In this document: in pieces, positions 34,620 through 43,445 of the stretch
Numbering within the stretch: the stretch's first letter is position 1
How the letters are laid out: each line of letters opens with the position of its first letter
From: Bacillus sp. AFS041924
Lineage (GTDB): Bacteria; Bacillota; Bacilli; Bacillales; Bacillaceae_G
Direction: 5' to 3'
Assembly (NCBI RefSeq): GCF_002577195.1
Contig: NZ_NULG01000016.1
Location: 110,064 to 174,063, forward strand
Length of the DNA stretch: 64,000 nt
The notes under the pieces: generated by a model
Told to the model about the DNA's origin: nothing
Database searches by the model: none
The model's input: the letters and a program-made list of their open reading frames with translations, nothing else
Made by a program: the position numbers and the translations under genes

Positions 34620-35261
34620 GTGAAATTATTGGTTACTATAAGGGAAAAAGAAGAAGTACAAAAACACACAGAAGATTTCATTAAGTTGTTCGAACAGTCA
34701 GAAATTAATGTAGCTTTTATAAAGTTGCTCGTCAATCATTTGAATCCTAATGTTCCTAATTTAGAACAAATAGCTCGTTTACTACAAAATAATAGTTCTG
34801 TTTCTGCTGTTTTATCTAGATTAATTGATTCATTAGTCGAATCTGAAGATGAAAATATTTCAGATGGATTTGAGTACTCAACAAGCGATCTATCAAAATA
34901 TTTTCAAGTAAGTCAAACCACTATTAATAAATGGATAAATAAAGGACGATTTATCGGTGTTAATAGGGAAAGAAATAAGCATAAGAAGATAAACGAAAAT
35001 GTTGAATGGAAATCGTTTGATGGTTCTAGAATAAAAATTAAAGAAATCGTTGAAAACTATCAGATTAATAATACTAAACCTCCGAAAATTTCTAAAGAGG
35101 AAGAACGTGAAGAAATTTTACTAGAGATTAATGCCTTGAGAGAAAAATATAGAGGTGACTTAGATCAAATTCTAGCAAGTAAGGATAATTAATCTTCAGA
35201 AGAAGAAAGAGATCTTGTAGCGTGGTCTCATTTTTCTAAGATGTTAAAAGAGTATGAGTAA
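34620..35261 (+). pseudogene. HTH antitoxin-like gene interrupted by an in-frame TAA
   Basis: GTG 34620, five bases behind AGGAGGTGA, starts a 190-codon frame that stops at TAA 35190-35192. The same frame continues without shift through SSEEERDLVAWSHFSKMLKEYE to TAA 35259-35261, overlapping the next gene's ATG by eight bases. That overlap and the protein-like continuation argue that the TAA at 35190 is a premature stop. The protein has a helical N-terminal part and a helix-turn-helix (STSDLSKYFQVSQTTINKWI, about residues 87-106) of MerR/excisionase type, then a charged coiled coil. With its partner it resembles a toxin-antitoxin pair; family name uncertain. The 190-residue product may still fold and work. 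Confidence 0.6.
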
Positions 35262-35727
35262 TATAATATTTACTACTAATTTTAGTAAACTTGAACAGAA
35301 TTTCAACGACATTATTTTAGAGATTGTAAATGATGGTTCCACACGTTTTCGAAATAAATACAATATAAAATTTATAAACCGTGATTATCGCATGACAGTT
35401 GACGAATTATTAAATAAAGACCAATCAATTGCAGAATATCATTATGACTTTTATGGTAAGGATCATAATGGTAAAGACCATAAAATATTTGGGTTCCATT
35501 GCCAATCTCATTAAGGTGATTTTAGGTATTTAACAAAATCAGACCCATTCCATATTCATCTATCGAAACTAATAGAATTTACTACGATGGACCGCTTAGA
35601 CAACTTTCACCATAAAGAACTTCCTCAGATTATTGAACTCATACGTATATTATTACAGTTTGAAAATTTCTTGAATAAAAAAGAAGAATTACTGCAATCT
35701 AAAAAGAAAATTAAACTTAAAAAATAA
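35254..35727 (+). pseudogene. TumE/DUF6516-like toxin gene interrupted by an in-frame TAA
   Basis: ATG 35254 overlaps the end of the upstream frame. The first 86 codons end at TAA 35512-35514; the identical frame then runs on for 70 codons (GDFRYLTKSDPFHIH... DNFHHKELPQIIELIRILLQFE...) to TAA 35725-35727. The joined product of about 156 residues has an EYHYDFYGKDH core and the His-rich DPFHIH and NFHHKEL elements, which I relate to the TumE (DUF6516) toxin family. A short internal duplication (KDHNGKDH) is visible. The single stop codon probably disables the toxin. Family assignment is from pattern memory and moderately sure. Confidence 0.55.
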
Positions 35728-35860
35728 CAAGCCTTAGTAAGCTTTTTATTTGTGGAAACGAAAACTTAGGTTAATAGGAATATTGAAAAGTCATTCTTAT
35801 TCTTTTTAGAAACGGATACGAACTAGATACTATTATGGTAATAAATATAAATGTACATAA

Positions 35861-35895
35861 AAAAACAGCTATTTCTTTCTGATAGCTGTTTTTTT
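35861..35895. terminator. Rho-independent terminator
   Basis: AAAAACAGCTAT (35861-35872) pairs with ATAGCTGTTTTT (35882-35893). It lies directly behind the stop codon of the minus-strand permease and carries T-runs on both strands. Confidence 0.8.
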
Positions 35896-35900
35896 ATATA

Positions 35901-37283
35901 TTAAATCAAGAAAATCGCAACAACAGTAGTAACAGCCAATCCAATCAATACAGGCAACAAATTCCGCCTTGCCAACTCAAACGGACTAACATTACAAATC
36001 GCCGCCGCAGGAATCAACGCCCAAGGAATCAATGTTCCACCGCCAACCCAAATTGCCGCAATTTGCCCCATAGCAGTTAAAGTAGCAACTCCGTGACCAA
36101 TCGCAGTAGCAAATAATGAAGCGACTGAACCAGCAAGAGAAATTCCAGAGAATCCAGATCCATCTAAACCTGTAATTGCTCCTACTGTTGTTAATGTCAC
36201 TCCTGCGACAGCAGGATTTACAGGTGCTGCATGTGCTAAAGCAAAACCTAAATCATTTACAATCCCATTTGATCCTTTTGGCAAGTAATCGCCAATAATT
36301 GCTGCAAATCCACTATCTCCGAGATAGAAGAAAGCTGCAATCGGAATAACTGGACCAAATACTCTAAATCCGAATTTAAATCCATGAATTAAATAATTTG
36401 TAACTTCTTCAAATCCTTTATTCTTGTGTCCTAACATGGATAGAATTGAAAGGATAATTAATGAAGTACCACCGATTAAAGCAGTTGCATCTCCACCTTG
36501 TAAATTGAAGTGAACCATTGCCCATATATCTACTGCAAATAAAATGAAAACGAGAGCTGCCATCCATTTTTGTTGGGTAGATGAAAGTAGATAGTCCTCT
36601 TCTTTCGTATCTTCTGTAGGTAACTCTACTGTTAAAAGTCCTCTTTTCATATCACGTTTTAAGAAGTAAAAAGCAACTACAGTTGTCACAACACCCATTA
36701 CGATCACAAGTGGAATACTTGCATGTAAAACATCTGAAACCGGAATGCCAGCCGCGTCAGCTGTTAGTTTAGGAGCTCCTTGGATTACATAATCACTTGA
36801 AAGAGCAATACCATGGCCGAATAAGTTCATTGCCATCGCGACACCTAACGCTGGTAACCCAACTCTCAAAGCAACTGGAAGTAAAACCGCACCAATTAAA
36901 GCTACCGCAGGAGATGGCCAGAAAAACCACGATACGACCATCATTACAATTCCAATCGTCCAATAAGCTAGCGTGGCGTTTCGCATCACCTTTGTAAATG
37001 GACTGATGAGTGCCTGATGCACTCCGCTATCAGTTAATGCTTTACTCATTGAAACGATGATCGAGATTACAAGAATCGTAGAAAGTAATTCAGTTATGGC
37101 GTAAATAAAACTCGAAAACAAGATACTAACGGAACTAGAAAGTGATTCAGTTGCGACTAGGCCAAGCAAGAAAATTCCAGCAAGGCAGACTAGGCTTGTG
37201 TCACGTCTAAGAATTAAAAACAAGATAATTAAACCTATAAATGCTACATAAAGCCAATGTATGGCTGTTAAATCGACATGCAT
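35901..37283 (-). CDS. Multi-pass permease, ion-transporter superfamily-like
   Basis: A 460-residue integral membrane protein with about eleven hydrophobic segments and two long helix-break regions rich in Gly/Pro/Ser: WFFWPSPAVALIGAVLLPVALRVGLPALG in the first half and LTTVGAITGLDGSGFSGISLAGS... AIGHGVATLTAMGQIAAIWVGGGTLIPWALIP in the second. The inverted two-half layout suits transporters of the gluconate/dicarboxylate (ion-transporter) superfamily, but I cannot name the subfamily. AAAGGGGG precedes ATG 37283. It is a single gene convergent with the TA remnant; the substrate cannot be inferred. Confidence 0.65.
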   Translation of the reverse strand: MHVDLTAIHWLYVAFIGLIILFLILRRDTSLVCLAGIFLLGLVATESLSSSVSILFSSFIYAITELLSTILVISIIVSMSKALTDSGVHQALISPFTKVMRNATLAYWTIGIVMMVVSWFFWPSPAVALIGAVLLPVALRVGLPALGVAMAMNLFGHGIALSSDYVIQGAPKLTADAAGIPVSDVLHASIPLVIVMGVVTTVVAFYFLKRDMKRGLLTVELPTEDTKEEDYLLSSTQQKWMAALVFILFAVDIWAMVHFNLQGGDATALIGGTSLIILSILSMLGHKNKGFEEVTNYLIHGFKFGFRVFGPVIPIAAFFYLGDSGFAAIIGDYLPKGSNGIVNDLGFALAHAAPVNPAVAGVTLTTVGAITGLDGSGFSGISLAGSVASLFATAIGHGVATLTAMGQIAAIWVGGGTLIPWALIPAAAICNVSPFELARRNLLPVLIGLAVTTVVAIFLI

Positions 37284-37735
37284 GATAAAAGCCCCCTTTC
37301 GTTACTTATATTGGATAACAATATATGCATTAGCCCAGATGGGGGTGAGGAATCGGTTTAATTTTATTGATATTCTTATAAACATCTAATCTTTTTAATT
37401 GAATGTTTAGGGGACAACTAGTAGTAAAAAAGCAAAACTTTTCCTCATACTAGCTTGTCATAAATACGCTCGCTTTAGCGTAAAATTTAAAAGGAAATTT
37501 CAATAACTTTAATATGAAGTTTGAAATTACGTTTAATTAAAGTGTACTTGAAATTAAGCTTCTTTTATGTTGTAAAGTAGGTACTTCACTGAATTATTAA
37601 ATCGTTAAAGAAGGGATGGGATAACGATTAGAAAAACTATCAATCTAGCAAAAACGACTAATGTCATAATTAAGTATTTGAGTTAGGGAATCTTTAAAAC
37701 TAATTAATTGGTTACTCTAAAAAGGAGTTGTAAAG
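37284..37735. other. Divergent intergenic region
   Basis: About 450 bases between the permease and the PTS gene. A small hairpin TACGCT-N6-AGCGTA lies at 37465-37482. No ORF, antiterminator sequence or riboswitch is recognised, and no confident promoter was picked. Confidence 0.35.
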
Positions 37736-39106
37736 ATGGCAAAGGGGAATAGCAAATATTTATTAATTGCCGAGCAACTATTAGGGCATTTGGGAGGAGT
37801 GGAGAATGTTTCGACGTCCACTCATTGTATGACAAGACTACGTGTATCGGTGACGGATCATTCGAAGGTAGACGTAGAGGCAATCAAAAAGACAGAAGGG
37901 GTTCTTGGAGTTGTAGAAGAAGGAACGATTCAAATCATACTCGGACCTGGTGTTGTCAATAAAGTGTCAGCAGAGTTTGATAAACTGCTTGCAGCTGCAG
38001 ATGATTTTGATTTGAATGATGTAGCTTCAAAAAACAAATCAGAGATTGATCGAAAGAATGCAAAACCTTTTAAACTGTTTTTACGTAGAATCGCAAGTAT
38101 TTTTATTCCGCTAATTCCTGCCCTTGTAGCTTCCGGATTAATAACGGGTATTACAAAAGCAATTGTTCAAGCGGAATGGCTTGCAGCAGACTCACAATTG
38201 GCTATTATTTTAACGGTTATCGGATCGGGTCTGTTTGCTTATCTTGGAATCTTAGTCGGGATAAACGCAGCAAAAGAGTTTGGTGGATCCCCTGCGCTTG
38301 GGGCATTGGCTGGAATTCTTGTCATCAACCCTGCAGTTGCAGATATCTCTTTGTTTGGGAACAATCTTTTTCCTGGACGTGGAGGGTTAATTGGCGTTCT
38401 TTTTGCAGCAATCTTTATCGCTATAGTTGAAAGGCAAGTAAGAAAATTTGTGCCGCAATCTCTTGATATTATTCTCACACCTACCATAGCGTTATTAATA
38501 ACTGGTATCGTTACATACCTAGTGTTTATGCCTGTTGGGGGTTTTGTATCGGATACAATCACAAAAGGCTTGCTACATGTTCTTGATTTCGGTGGAGTAG
38601 TAGCTGGATTTGTGCTTGGCGCAACATTCCTGCCACTTGTTGTAACAGGACTTCATCAAGGTTTAACCCCAGTTCATCTTGAATTAATCAACTCGATTGG
38701 AGATGACCCTTTACTTCCTATCCTTGCTATGGGTGGAGCAGGTCAAGTCGGTGCAGCATTTGCCATTTACTTTAAAACGAAGAAAAAAAGCTTAAAACGT
38801 GCAATTGGTGGGGGGCTCCCGTCAGGAATGCTTGGAATCGGTGAACCATTAATCTTTGGTGTAACCCTTCCGCTAGGACGCCCATTCTTAACTGCATGTT
38901 TAGGTGCTGGAGTCGGCGGAGCATTTCAGGCCCATTTCCATATCGCAACGATTGCAGTTGGTGTTTCAGGACTTCCACTCTCATTCTTAGTTCATACAAG
39001 CCAGATTTTATTATACCTTGCTGGACTTCTTATCTCTTATGTAGCTGGCTTTATTTTTACTTATCTATTTGGATTTAAAGATGATATGGCGGTTGAATTC
39101 AAGTAA
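37736..39106 (+). CDS. PTS sugar transporter EIIBC, MurP-like
   Basis: A 456-residue phosphotransferase-system protein. The N-terminal EIIB domain carries the phospho-cysteine in STHCMTRLRV (C29-30 region) and the KTEGVLGVVEEGTIQIILGPG element. The EIIC domain begins near RIASIFIPLIPALVASGLITGI and includes GEPLIFGVTLPLGRPFLTACLGAGVGG and GFIFTYLFGF, like E. coli MurP (N-acetylmuramic acid). No EIIA domain is fused, so a separate EIIA is needed. AAGGAG lies upstream of ATG 37736. It lacks a murQ-like neighbour, so the sugar remains open among the glucose-superfamily substrates. Confidence 0.8.
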   Translation: MAKGNSKYLLIAEQLLGHLGGVENVSTSTHCMTRLRVSVTDHSKVDVEAIKKTEGVLGVVEEGTIQIILGPGVVNKVSAEFDKLLAAADDFDLNDVASKNKSEIDRKNAKPFKLFLRRIASIFIPLIPALVASGLITGITKAIVQAEWLAADSQLAIILTVIGSGLFAYLGILVGINAAKEFGGSPALGALAGILVINPAVADISLFGNNLFPGRGGLIGVLFAAIFIAIVERQVRKFVPQSLDIILTPTIALLITGIVTYLVFMPVGGFVSDTITKGLLHVLDFGGVVAGFVLGATFLPLVVTGLHQGLTPVHLELINSIGDDPLLPILAMGGAGQVGAAFAIYFKTKKKSLKRAIGGGLPSGMLGIGEPLIFGVTLPLGRPFLTACLGAGVGGAFQAHFHIATIAVGVSGLPLSFLVHTSQILLYLAGLLISYVAGFIFTYLFGFKDDMAVEFK

Positions 39107-39125
39107 GAATTTCAGTAGTTTCGAA

Positions 39126-39160
39126 AAAAGGGATGAAATCAGGAGATTTCATCCTTTTTT
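39126..39160 (+). terminator. Rho-independent terminator of the PTS gene
   Basis: GGATGAAATC (39131-39140) pairs perfectly with GATTTCATCC (39145-39154) around AGGA and is followed by TTTTTTATT. Confidence 0.85.
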
Positions 39161-39310
39161 ATTGATTTCTTTCAGGATCACTTTGAAAAGAATGACCAAA
39201 AAAATTATCGAAAATAAAACATCGGTATAAATTTATTCCCATTATTTTCTTATTTTAGCAGTAAATCCTATTTTTACTTTGTTAAAATAGAAGATAAGAG
39301 GGGGAGTTAA

Positions 39311-40234
39311 ATGAAAGTACAGGTTGGGAAAATTCGGATTCATTTTTTGGTGATTTTCATGCTAATGCTTGTATTTATGATCGGAGCAATCTTTACATTG
39401 TTGTTTTTATTTGAGGTTTCACATTTAAAAATCCTTTTTGGGGTATTTGCTATTTTGTTACTAATTGTTTTAGCTTTTTACTGGATGGATAGTAAAAGTT
39501 TTCACAACAACTTAGGTCGTATTCGAAGAACCTTTTATACGGTTTATTTGATCTTTATGGCAATTGGAGTCATAACTAGTAAAGTAGATTTACAGAATTG
39601 GAAGTTGCTTACAGAAATTACCGCATTAGTAGTATTTGTTGATCTATCCGTTTTTTTATGTCCTAACATTTTAAAAATTTGGAGTGCAGAGTTTAAATAT
39701 GAAGATGAAGTGCGTGAGGCTTTGGCAGACAGTAAACAAATGATTTTAAAAAGTGCCAAAAAAGTAGAAAATTTTTCAAGAGTAATACAAGAAACGGCTG
39801 CTTATTTCGAAAATAAACCGATACCACAAACAATAGAAGAATATGAAAGTCAATTATCTGATTATTTGCAGTTATATAGCAGTACGTTTGGGATGGCAAT
39901 TTCTTTCTTTATGTTTAATTCTCCAATTAGCGAGGATGATAAGCTGAATAAAATTCAGTCGCAGGTTTCTAAAATAAGTATAAGACACGCTACTAATTTT
40001 TCGACAGTTGAAGAAGAGGAAGCTAAAATGATTATGTCTTTTTCGAATGGAGAAACTATAATTTTGAAAGAGGAAAAACTCATATCGATCCCCTATTATG
40101 GAAATTTCTATGGAATGATCGTGACGTTAGAAGCAAGAGACGTAGCTGTTGATGGGATTGATGCTTCTCATATCTCAAATTTGTTATATATATTTGATTG
40201 GTATATGGGAGATTTAGAAGAGGTTGATGAATAA
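39311..40234 (+). CDS. spoIISA: SpoIISA-like membrane toxin
   Basis: A 307-residue protein with an N-terminal membrane part and a cytoplasmic domain, the layout of the SpoIISA toxin that damages the membrane of sporulating Bacillus cells. Hydrophobic segments lie at about 11-33, 38-56, 75-92 and 99-117. The block RIRRTFYTVYLIFMAIGV... VVFVDLSVFLCPNI corresponds to IRKTWYLLFVLGA... ALIDAFIFL of B. subtilis SpoIISA, and the C-terminal GAF-like part ends in SNLLYIFDWYMGDLEEVDE as the family does. It is longer at the N-terminus than the 248-residue B. subtilis protein by about one extra helix. GGGGGAG precedes ATG 39311. Two small genes with antitoxin features follow. Confidence 0.75.
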   Translation: MKVQVGKIRIHFLVIFMLMLVFMIGAIFTLLFLFEVSHLKILFGVFAILLLIVLAFYWMDSKSFHNNLGRIRRTFYTVYLIFMAIGVITSKVDLQNWKLLTEITALVVFVDLSVFLCPNILKIWSAEFKYEDEVREALADSKQMILKSAKKVENFSRVIQETAAYFENKPIPQTIEEYESQLSDYLQLYSSTFGMAISFFMFNSPISEDDKLNKIQSQVSKISIRHATNFSTVEEEEAKMIMSFSNGETIILKEEKLISIPYYGNFYGMIVTLEARDVAVDGIDASHISNLLYIFDWYMGDLEEVDE

Positions 40235-40293
40235 ATTGGGTAATTATGTTAATATAAATGTGAAACATATTTAATCGAAACAGGAGGGGTAAC

Positions 40294-40482
40294 ATGCCAA
40301 CTAAAAATGGACAAGCAATTAGTGTTCTTCGTAGACCAGCAGGTATTAAACGAGGAAAATCTAAATCGATCTCCTCTATAAAAAACTCTTTACGACCAAA
40401 CACTCAAGTACCGGTTGTTGAAGGTTTTAGTAATGTTCTTACAGCAAATGATAAAGCAGAAAAACTTACATACACAAGGTAA
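40294..40482 (+). CDS. spoIISB: Candidate SpoIISB antitoxin
   Basis: A 62-residue, basic, probably disordered protein, begun at ATG 40294 behind a strong AGGAGGGG (spacer about 5), 59 bases after the toxin gene. Its core RGKSKSISSIKNSLRPNT loosely matches KKRSTTSVASYQVSPHT of B. subtilis SpoIISB (56 residues), which wraps around the SpoIISA cytoplasmic domain as an unfolded chain. Position, size and composition all fit; sequence similarity is weak, so the call depends chiefly on context. A terminator follows immediately. Confidence 0.6.
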   Translation: MPTKNGQAISVLRRPAGIKRGKSKSISSIKNSLRPNTQVPVVEGFSNVLTANDKAEKLTYTR

Positions 40483-40492
40483 TTTTTTTTTT

Positions 40493-40525
40493 AGGCAGAG
40501 GATGATTAGATTCTCTGCTTTTCTT
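40493..40525 (+). terminator. Terminator between the two antitoxin candidates
   Basis: GGCAGAG pairs with CTCTGCT (one G-U) around a 12-nt loop, followed by TTTTC and preceded by a run of ten T. It would let only part of the transcript reach the gene at 40589. Confidence 0.6.
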
Positions 40526-40588
40526 ATGCATAAATGTTTCACCACCTGTATAGGATGTGTATTAAAAGAGGATACAGGAGGAACATTT

Positions 40589-40717
40589 ATGGGATTAAAA
40601 CGAATTAATAAAAGAAAATCTACTCAGCCACATACAAAAGTAGTAGATTTTGGAATAGGAAAGACTATCTCTAAAATTGATAAAGCGATTAAAATGTTAG
40701 ATAAGAATGGGAAATAG
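40589..40717 (+). CDS. Second small antitoxin candidate (SpoIISC-like)
   Basis: A 42-residue basic protein begun at ATG 40589 behind AGGAGGA (spacer about 6). It reads MGLKRINKRKSTQPHTKVVD and then a short amphipathic helix (KTISKIDKAIKMLDK). KRKSTQPHT again recalls the KKRST...SPHT element of SpoIISB, and its N-terminus resembles the SKSISSI stretch of the gene before. B. subtilis is known to have a third component, SpoIISC, a small paralogue of SpoIISB downstream of it; this gene holds the equivalent place. The assignment is inferential because of the shortness. Confidence 0.5.
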   Translation: MGLKRINKRKSTQPHTKVVDFGIGKTISKIDKAIKMLDKNGK

Positions 40718-40829
40718 CATTTTGATTGGAATAGAAAGTTATGGTATTAAGTTGGACAAGTATTTATAAGCACGCTCTAAACAGTACATAGATAGATTCT
40801 TATCCTGAGTAAAAAGGAAATGAAAAACA

Positions 40830-41219
40830 TTGAAAAAACAAATTAAAGTAGTAGGAGCTGTCATTAGAAACAATCAAAACCAAATACTATGTGCCCTACG
40901 TTCACCGAAAATGAGCATGCCAAATAGCTGGGAATTTCCTGGAGGGAAAATTGAAAAGGAAGAGAAACCTGAAGAGGCATTAGTCCGTGAAATACAAGAA
41001 GAATTAGGGTGTGATATTTCAGTTTCTGAAATGATTGAAGATGTAATTCATGAGTATCCTAATTTAGTTGTAAATTTAATAACGTATGAAGCAAAGATCA
41101 TAAGTGGTTATCCAGTTGCTAAGGAACATGCAAAAATCGAATGGAAAGAGATTTCAGATTTAAAAGAACTTGAGTGGGCTCCAGCTGATCTTCCGACAGT
41201 TGAAAAATTAATTTTATAG
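40830..41219 (+). CDS. Nudix hydrolase, MutT-like
   Basis: A 129-residue Nudix enzyme. The Nudix box GGKIEKEEKPEEALVREIQEELGC (about 39-62) has every required Gly and Glu. The context IKVVGAVIRNNQNQILCALRS and NSWEFPGGK is typical of the 8-oxo-dGTP diphosphatase (MutT) branch, which removes oxidised nucleotides; CTP pyrophosphohydrolases look similar. TTG 40830 is the start, behind AAAAAGGAAA. It is a single gene unrelated to the toxin locus in front of it. Confidence 0.85.
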   Translation: MKKQIKVVGAVIRNNQNQILCALRSPKMSMPNSWEFPGGKIEKEEKPEEALVREIQEELGCDISVSEMIEDVIHEYPNLVVNLITYEAKIISGYPVAKEHAKIEWKEISDLKELEWAPADLPTVEKLIL

Positions 41220-41409
41220 AATTTTAAGTTACCAATCCATCATTAACGATCTAATTAAGTAATTTCGAACGATGTCGATTAAATGATAAAAGAAAATTTA
41301 CCTAGTGAATATGAATTTTTTTCCATATCCAATATAATAATATATAAGCAACAAAAGTGTACATACTAGATGAGTTAAGGAAAATTCTTGTAAAACATAG
41401 GAGGAAAAT

Positions 41410-41805
41410 ATGGGAAGATTAATTCATTTCGAAATTCATGTTGATAACATAGAACGTGCAAAGAAGTTTTATGGAGAAGTATTTGGTTGGACGTTTCAAG
41501 ATTGGAGTGAATACGCAGGAATGCCATACTTTGGTGCAGTGACTGGCAATGAGGGCGACATGGGAATTAATGGTGCCTTAATGCAGCGCCAAAGTGCTCC
41601 TCCTGAAGTAAACCAACCATTAAATGGATATGCATGTACTATGGGAGTAGAAAATTACGACGTAACGGAAGCTAAAATTGTTGAAAATGGTGGCAAAGTA
41701 GCTATGCCTAAATATGCACTACCTGGAATGGCTTGGCAAGGATACTTCATTGACACTGAAGGAAATATTTTTGGAATTCATCAACCTGATGCGAATGCAA
41801 AGTAA
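41410..41805 (+). CDS. VOC (glyoxalase/bleomycin-resistance fold) protein
   Basis: A 131-residue protein of the vicinal oxygen chelate superfamily with two beta-alpha-beta modules. The start MGRLIHFEIHVDNIERAKKFYGEVFGW provides the first metal-binding His (H10 region) and the end YFIDTEGNIFGIHQPD the C-terminal Glu/His side. The internal GGKVAMPKYALPGMAWQGYF is typical of the CFP32-like VOC group. The reaction is unknown. GGAGG precedes ATG 41410. A terminator lies about 70 bases downstream. Confidence 0.8.
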   Translation: MGRLIHFEIHVDNIERAKKFYGEVFGWTFQDWSEYAGMPYFGAVTGNEGDMGINGALMQRQSAPPEVNQPLNGYACTMGVENYDVTEAKIVENGGKVAMPKYALPGMAWQGYFIDTEGNIFGIHQPDANAK

Positions 41806-41875
41806 TGATTTATAAGTTTGAAGAATAGTTAAAGAGTTTGATTTATAGTTTTTCAATTAAATAATTTCAGACATA

Positions 41876-41928
41876 AAAAAGGGCTACTCAATCAGTTAAG
41901 CATATTAGCTTATGGGGTACCCTTTTTA
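41876..41928. terminator. Bidirectional terminator
   Basis: AAAAAGGGCTAC pairs with GTACCCTTTTT (one bulged C), with an inner stem TAAGC-ATATTA-GCTTA. It separates the VOC gene from the convergent histidine-kinase gene. Confidence 0.75.
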
Positions 41929-41930
41929 TA

Positions 41931-43445
41931 TTAGTCCAGTTTATTTGTACCTTCTATTTTGTTCGGTAACGTAATAATAAAACTAGTAATATTCTTTTCA
42001 CTTGATACATGAATATCACCGTTGTATAAATCAACAAACCTTTTTACGACAGCTAAGCCTAAACCAGTACCAACATAATTTTTTTGGACAGCTTTTGCTC
42101 GGTAAGAGTGTTCAAAAATCTTTTCGATTTCATCCTCTGGTATTACCACTCCCTGATTTGTGACAGATAGATGGATGATGGAATCAACTGACGATAATCC
42201 TATATGGATTTTCTTTGGTTCAAACGAATATTTCACAGCATTTTCGATCAGTGAATCCAATATTTGAAGGATATTATCATAGGGAATAAAAGTATAAATA
42301 CCTTCTTGAATTGATTCTTCAAAAGTAGTATGTTCATAAACCATTTTATTTCTTAATAAGTATTGTTTGATAAAACTCGATAAATCATAGCTTTCGGTAT
42401 TTTCTGTTAGGATTTCTTCTAATTTAGATAAGGTAATAATTTTATTGATCATTGAAGCAATCCGTTCAACTTGTGATTCAATTATGTTCAGCCTTTCTTC
42501 TCGTTTTTTTTCATTATGAAACCCAAACATACGGAAGTAATCGACTGATTGCTGAATTGATGTTAGCGGTGTTCGAATTTGATGTGTAATTTCACGAGCA
42601 CTTTGTTCCTGAGAGAGAATTGCTCGTTCCGCCCGATGTAAAATGATATTAATTTGCTCACTTAAGTCATCAACATAATCATTTCGATGTTTTTCAAATG
42701 TTAATCGCTCATTAAACATCCCTTTATTTACAACCACCAACTTTTTTAATGCACGGTCTAAAGGGACAAATATATCTCTCATCGCAAAAAAAGATGCGAT
42801 AAATGAAATAGTAATTAGAGTAATTAAAGAAGCCACAAATGTTGTAACCGTAATACGAAATATTGGCTGAAATTCGAGTTGGATATTTGTATAAAAGTTT
42901 GCTTCCCCATTAAAGTTATAAGATTTAGAATTGATTGGATAGCGTACTTCAACATAATCATTTGGACCGATTTTTTTTACTCGTACATAATCTCGATCAT
43001 AAAAAAATCCGTTCTTTACTAAAAACGTATCCACTTTAACAGCTAGACTAATAGTTGTTCGATAAAAACTGTTCAACTTGCTTTCGTTTATTTTTTTGAA
43101 AGCTAATTCAGATGATTGATGCTCATGTTTCAACAGGAGGGGATTATATGCATGTACCGTTTTTGTTTTGAAATTGTTTAGAACAAGTACTGAACTAGAC
43201 AATGGTAATGTCGAAAGGACGACATCTTTTCCTTTTCTCGGTATAGTTGAATCCGGTACTTGTAATAACCATGAAGCTCTTTCTAATCGTTGAAAATTTT
43301 CTTCACCCTCAGTTAGAACATATTGGTGGATCCTATAGATTAATGTAACTGGAGCCATAATCCCTATCACAATAGCAAGGAGAATTAAATTAACCGTTGC
43401 AACACGAAACGTAGCTTGTAAAGTTGAATTTGTTCTAATCTTCAA
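41931..43445 (-). CDS. Sensor histidine kinase
   Basis: A 504-residue membrane kinase. A first transmembrane helix (about 14-36), an extracytoplasmic sensor of about 150 residues with no recognised fold, and a second helix (about 199-222) lead to a HAMP-like segment and a HisKA domain with REITHQIRTPLTSIQQS (phospho-acceptor H288). The ATPase domain shows the N box SLIENAVKYS, EKIFEHSYRA and the G box GTGLGLAVVKRFVDLY. The TTG start at 43445 overlaps the regulator gene by 11 bases, so the two are translationally coupled. The signal is unknown; no transporter or envelope gene is beside it to suggest one. Confidence 0.88.
   Translation of the reverse strand: MKIRTNSTLQATFRVATVNLILLAIVIGIMAPVTLIYRIHQYVLTEGEENFQRLERASWLLQVPDSTIPRKGKDVVLSTLPLSSSVLVLNNFKTKTVHAYNPLLLKHEHQSSELAFKKINESKLNSFYRTTISLAVKVDTFLVKNGFFYDRDYVRVKKIGPNDYVEVRYPINSKSYNFNGEANFYTNIQLEFQPIFRITVTTFVASLITLITISFIASFFAMRDIFVPLDRALKKLVVVNKGMFNERLTFEKHRNDYVDDLSEQINIILHRAERAILSQEQSAREITHQIRTPLTSIQQSVDYFRMFGFHNEKKREERLNIIESQVERIASMINKIITLSKLEEILTENTESYDLSSFIKQYLLRNKMVYEHTTFEESIQEGIYTFIPYDNILQILDSLIENAVKYSFEPKKIHIGLSSVDSIIHLSVTNQGVVIPEDEIEKIFEHSYRAKAVQKNYVGTGLGLAVVKRFVDLYNGDIHVSSEKNITSFIITLPNKIEGTNKLD

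Noticed and set aside
40415..40588. Longer reading frame in front of the 42-residue SpoIISC-like protein
   Set aside because: It overlaps the preceding gene and a terminator; the AGGAGGA box points to ATG 40589.
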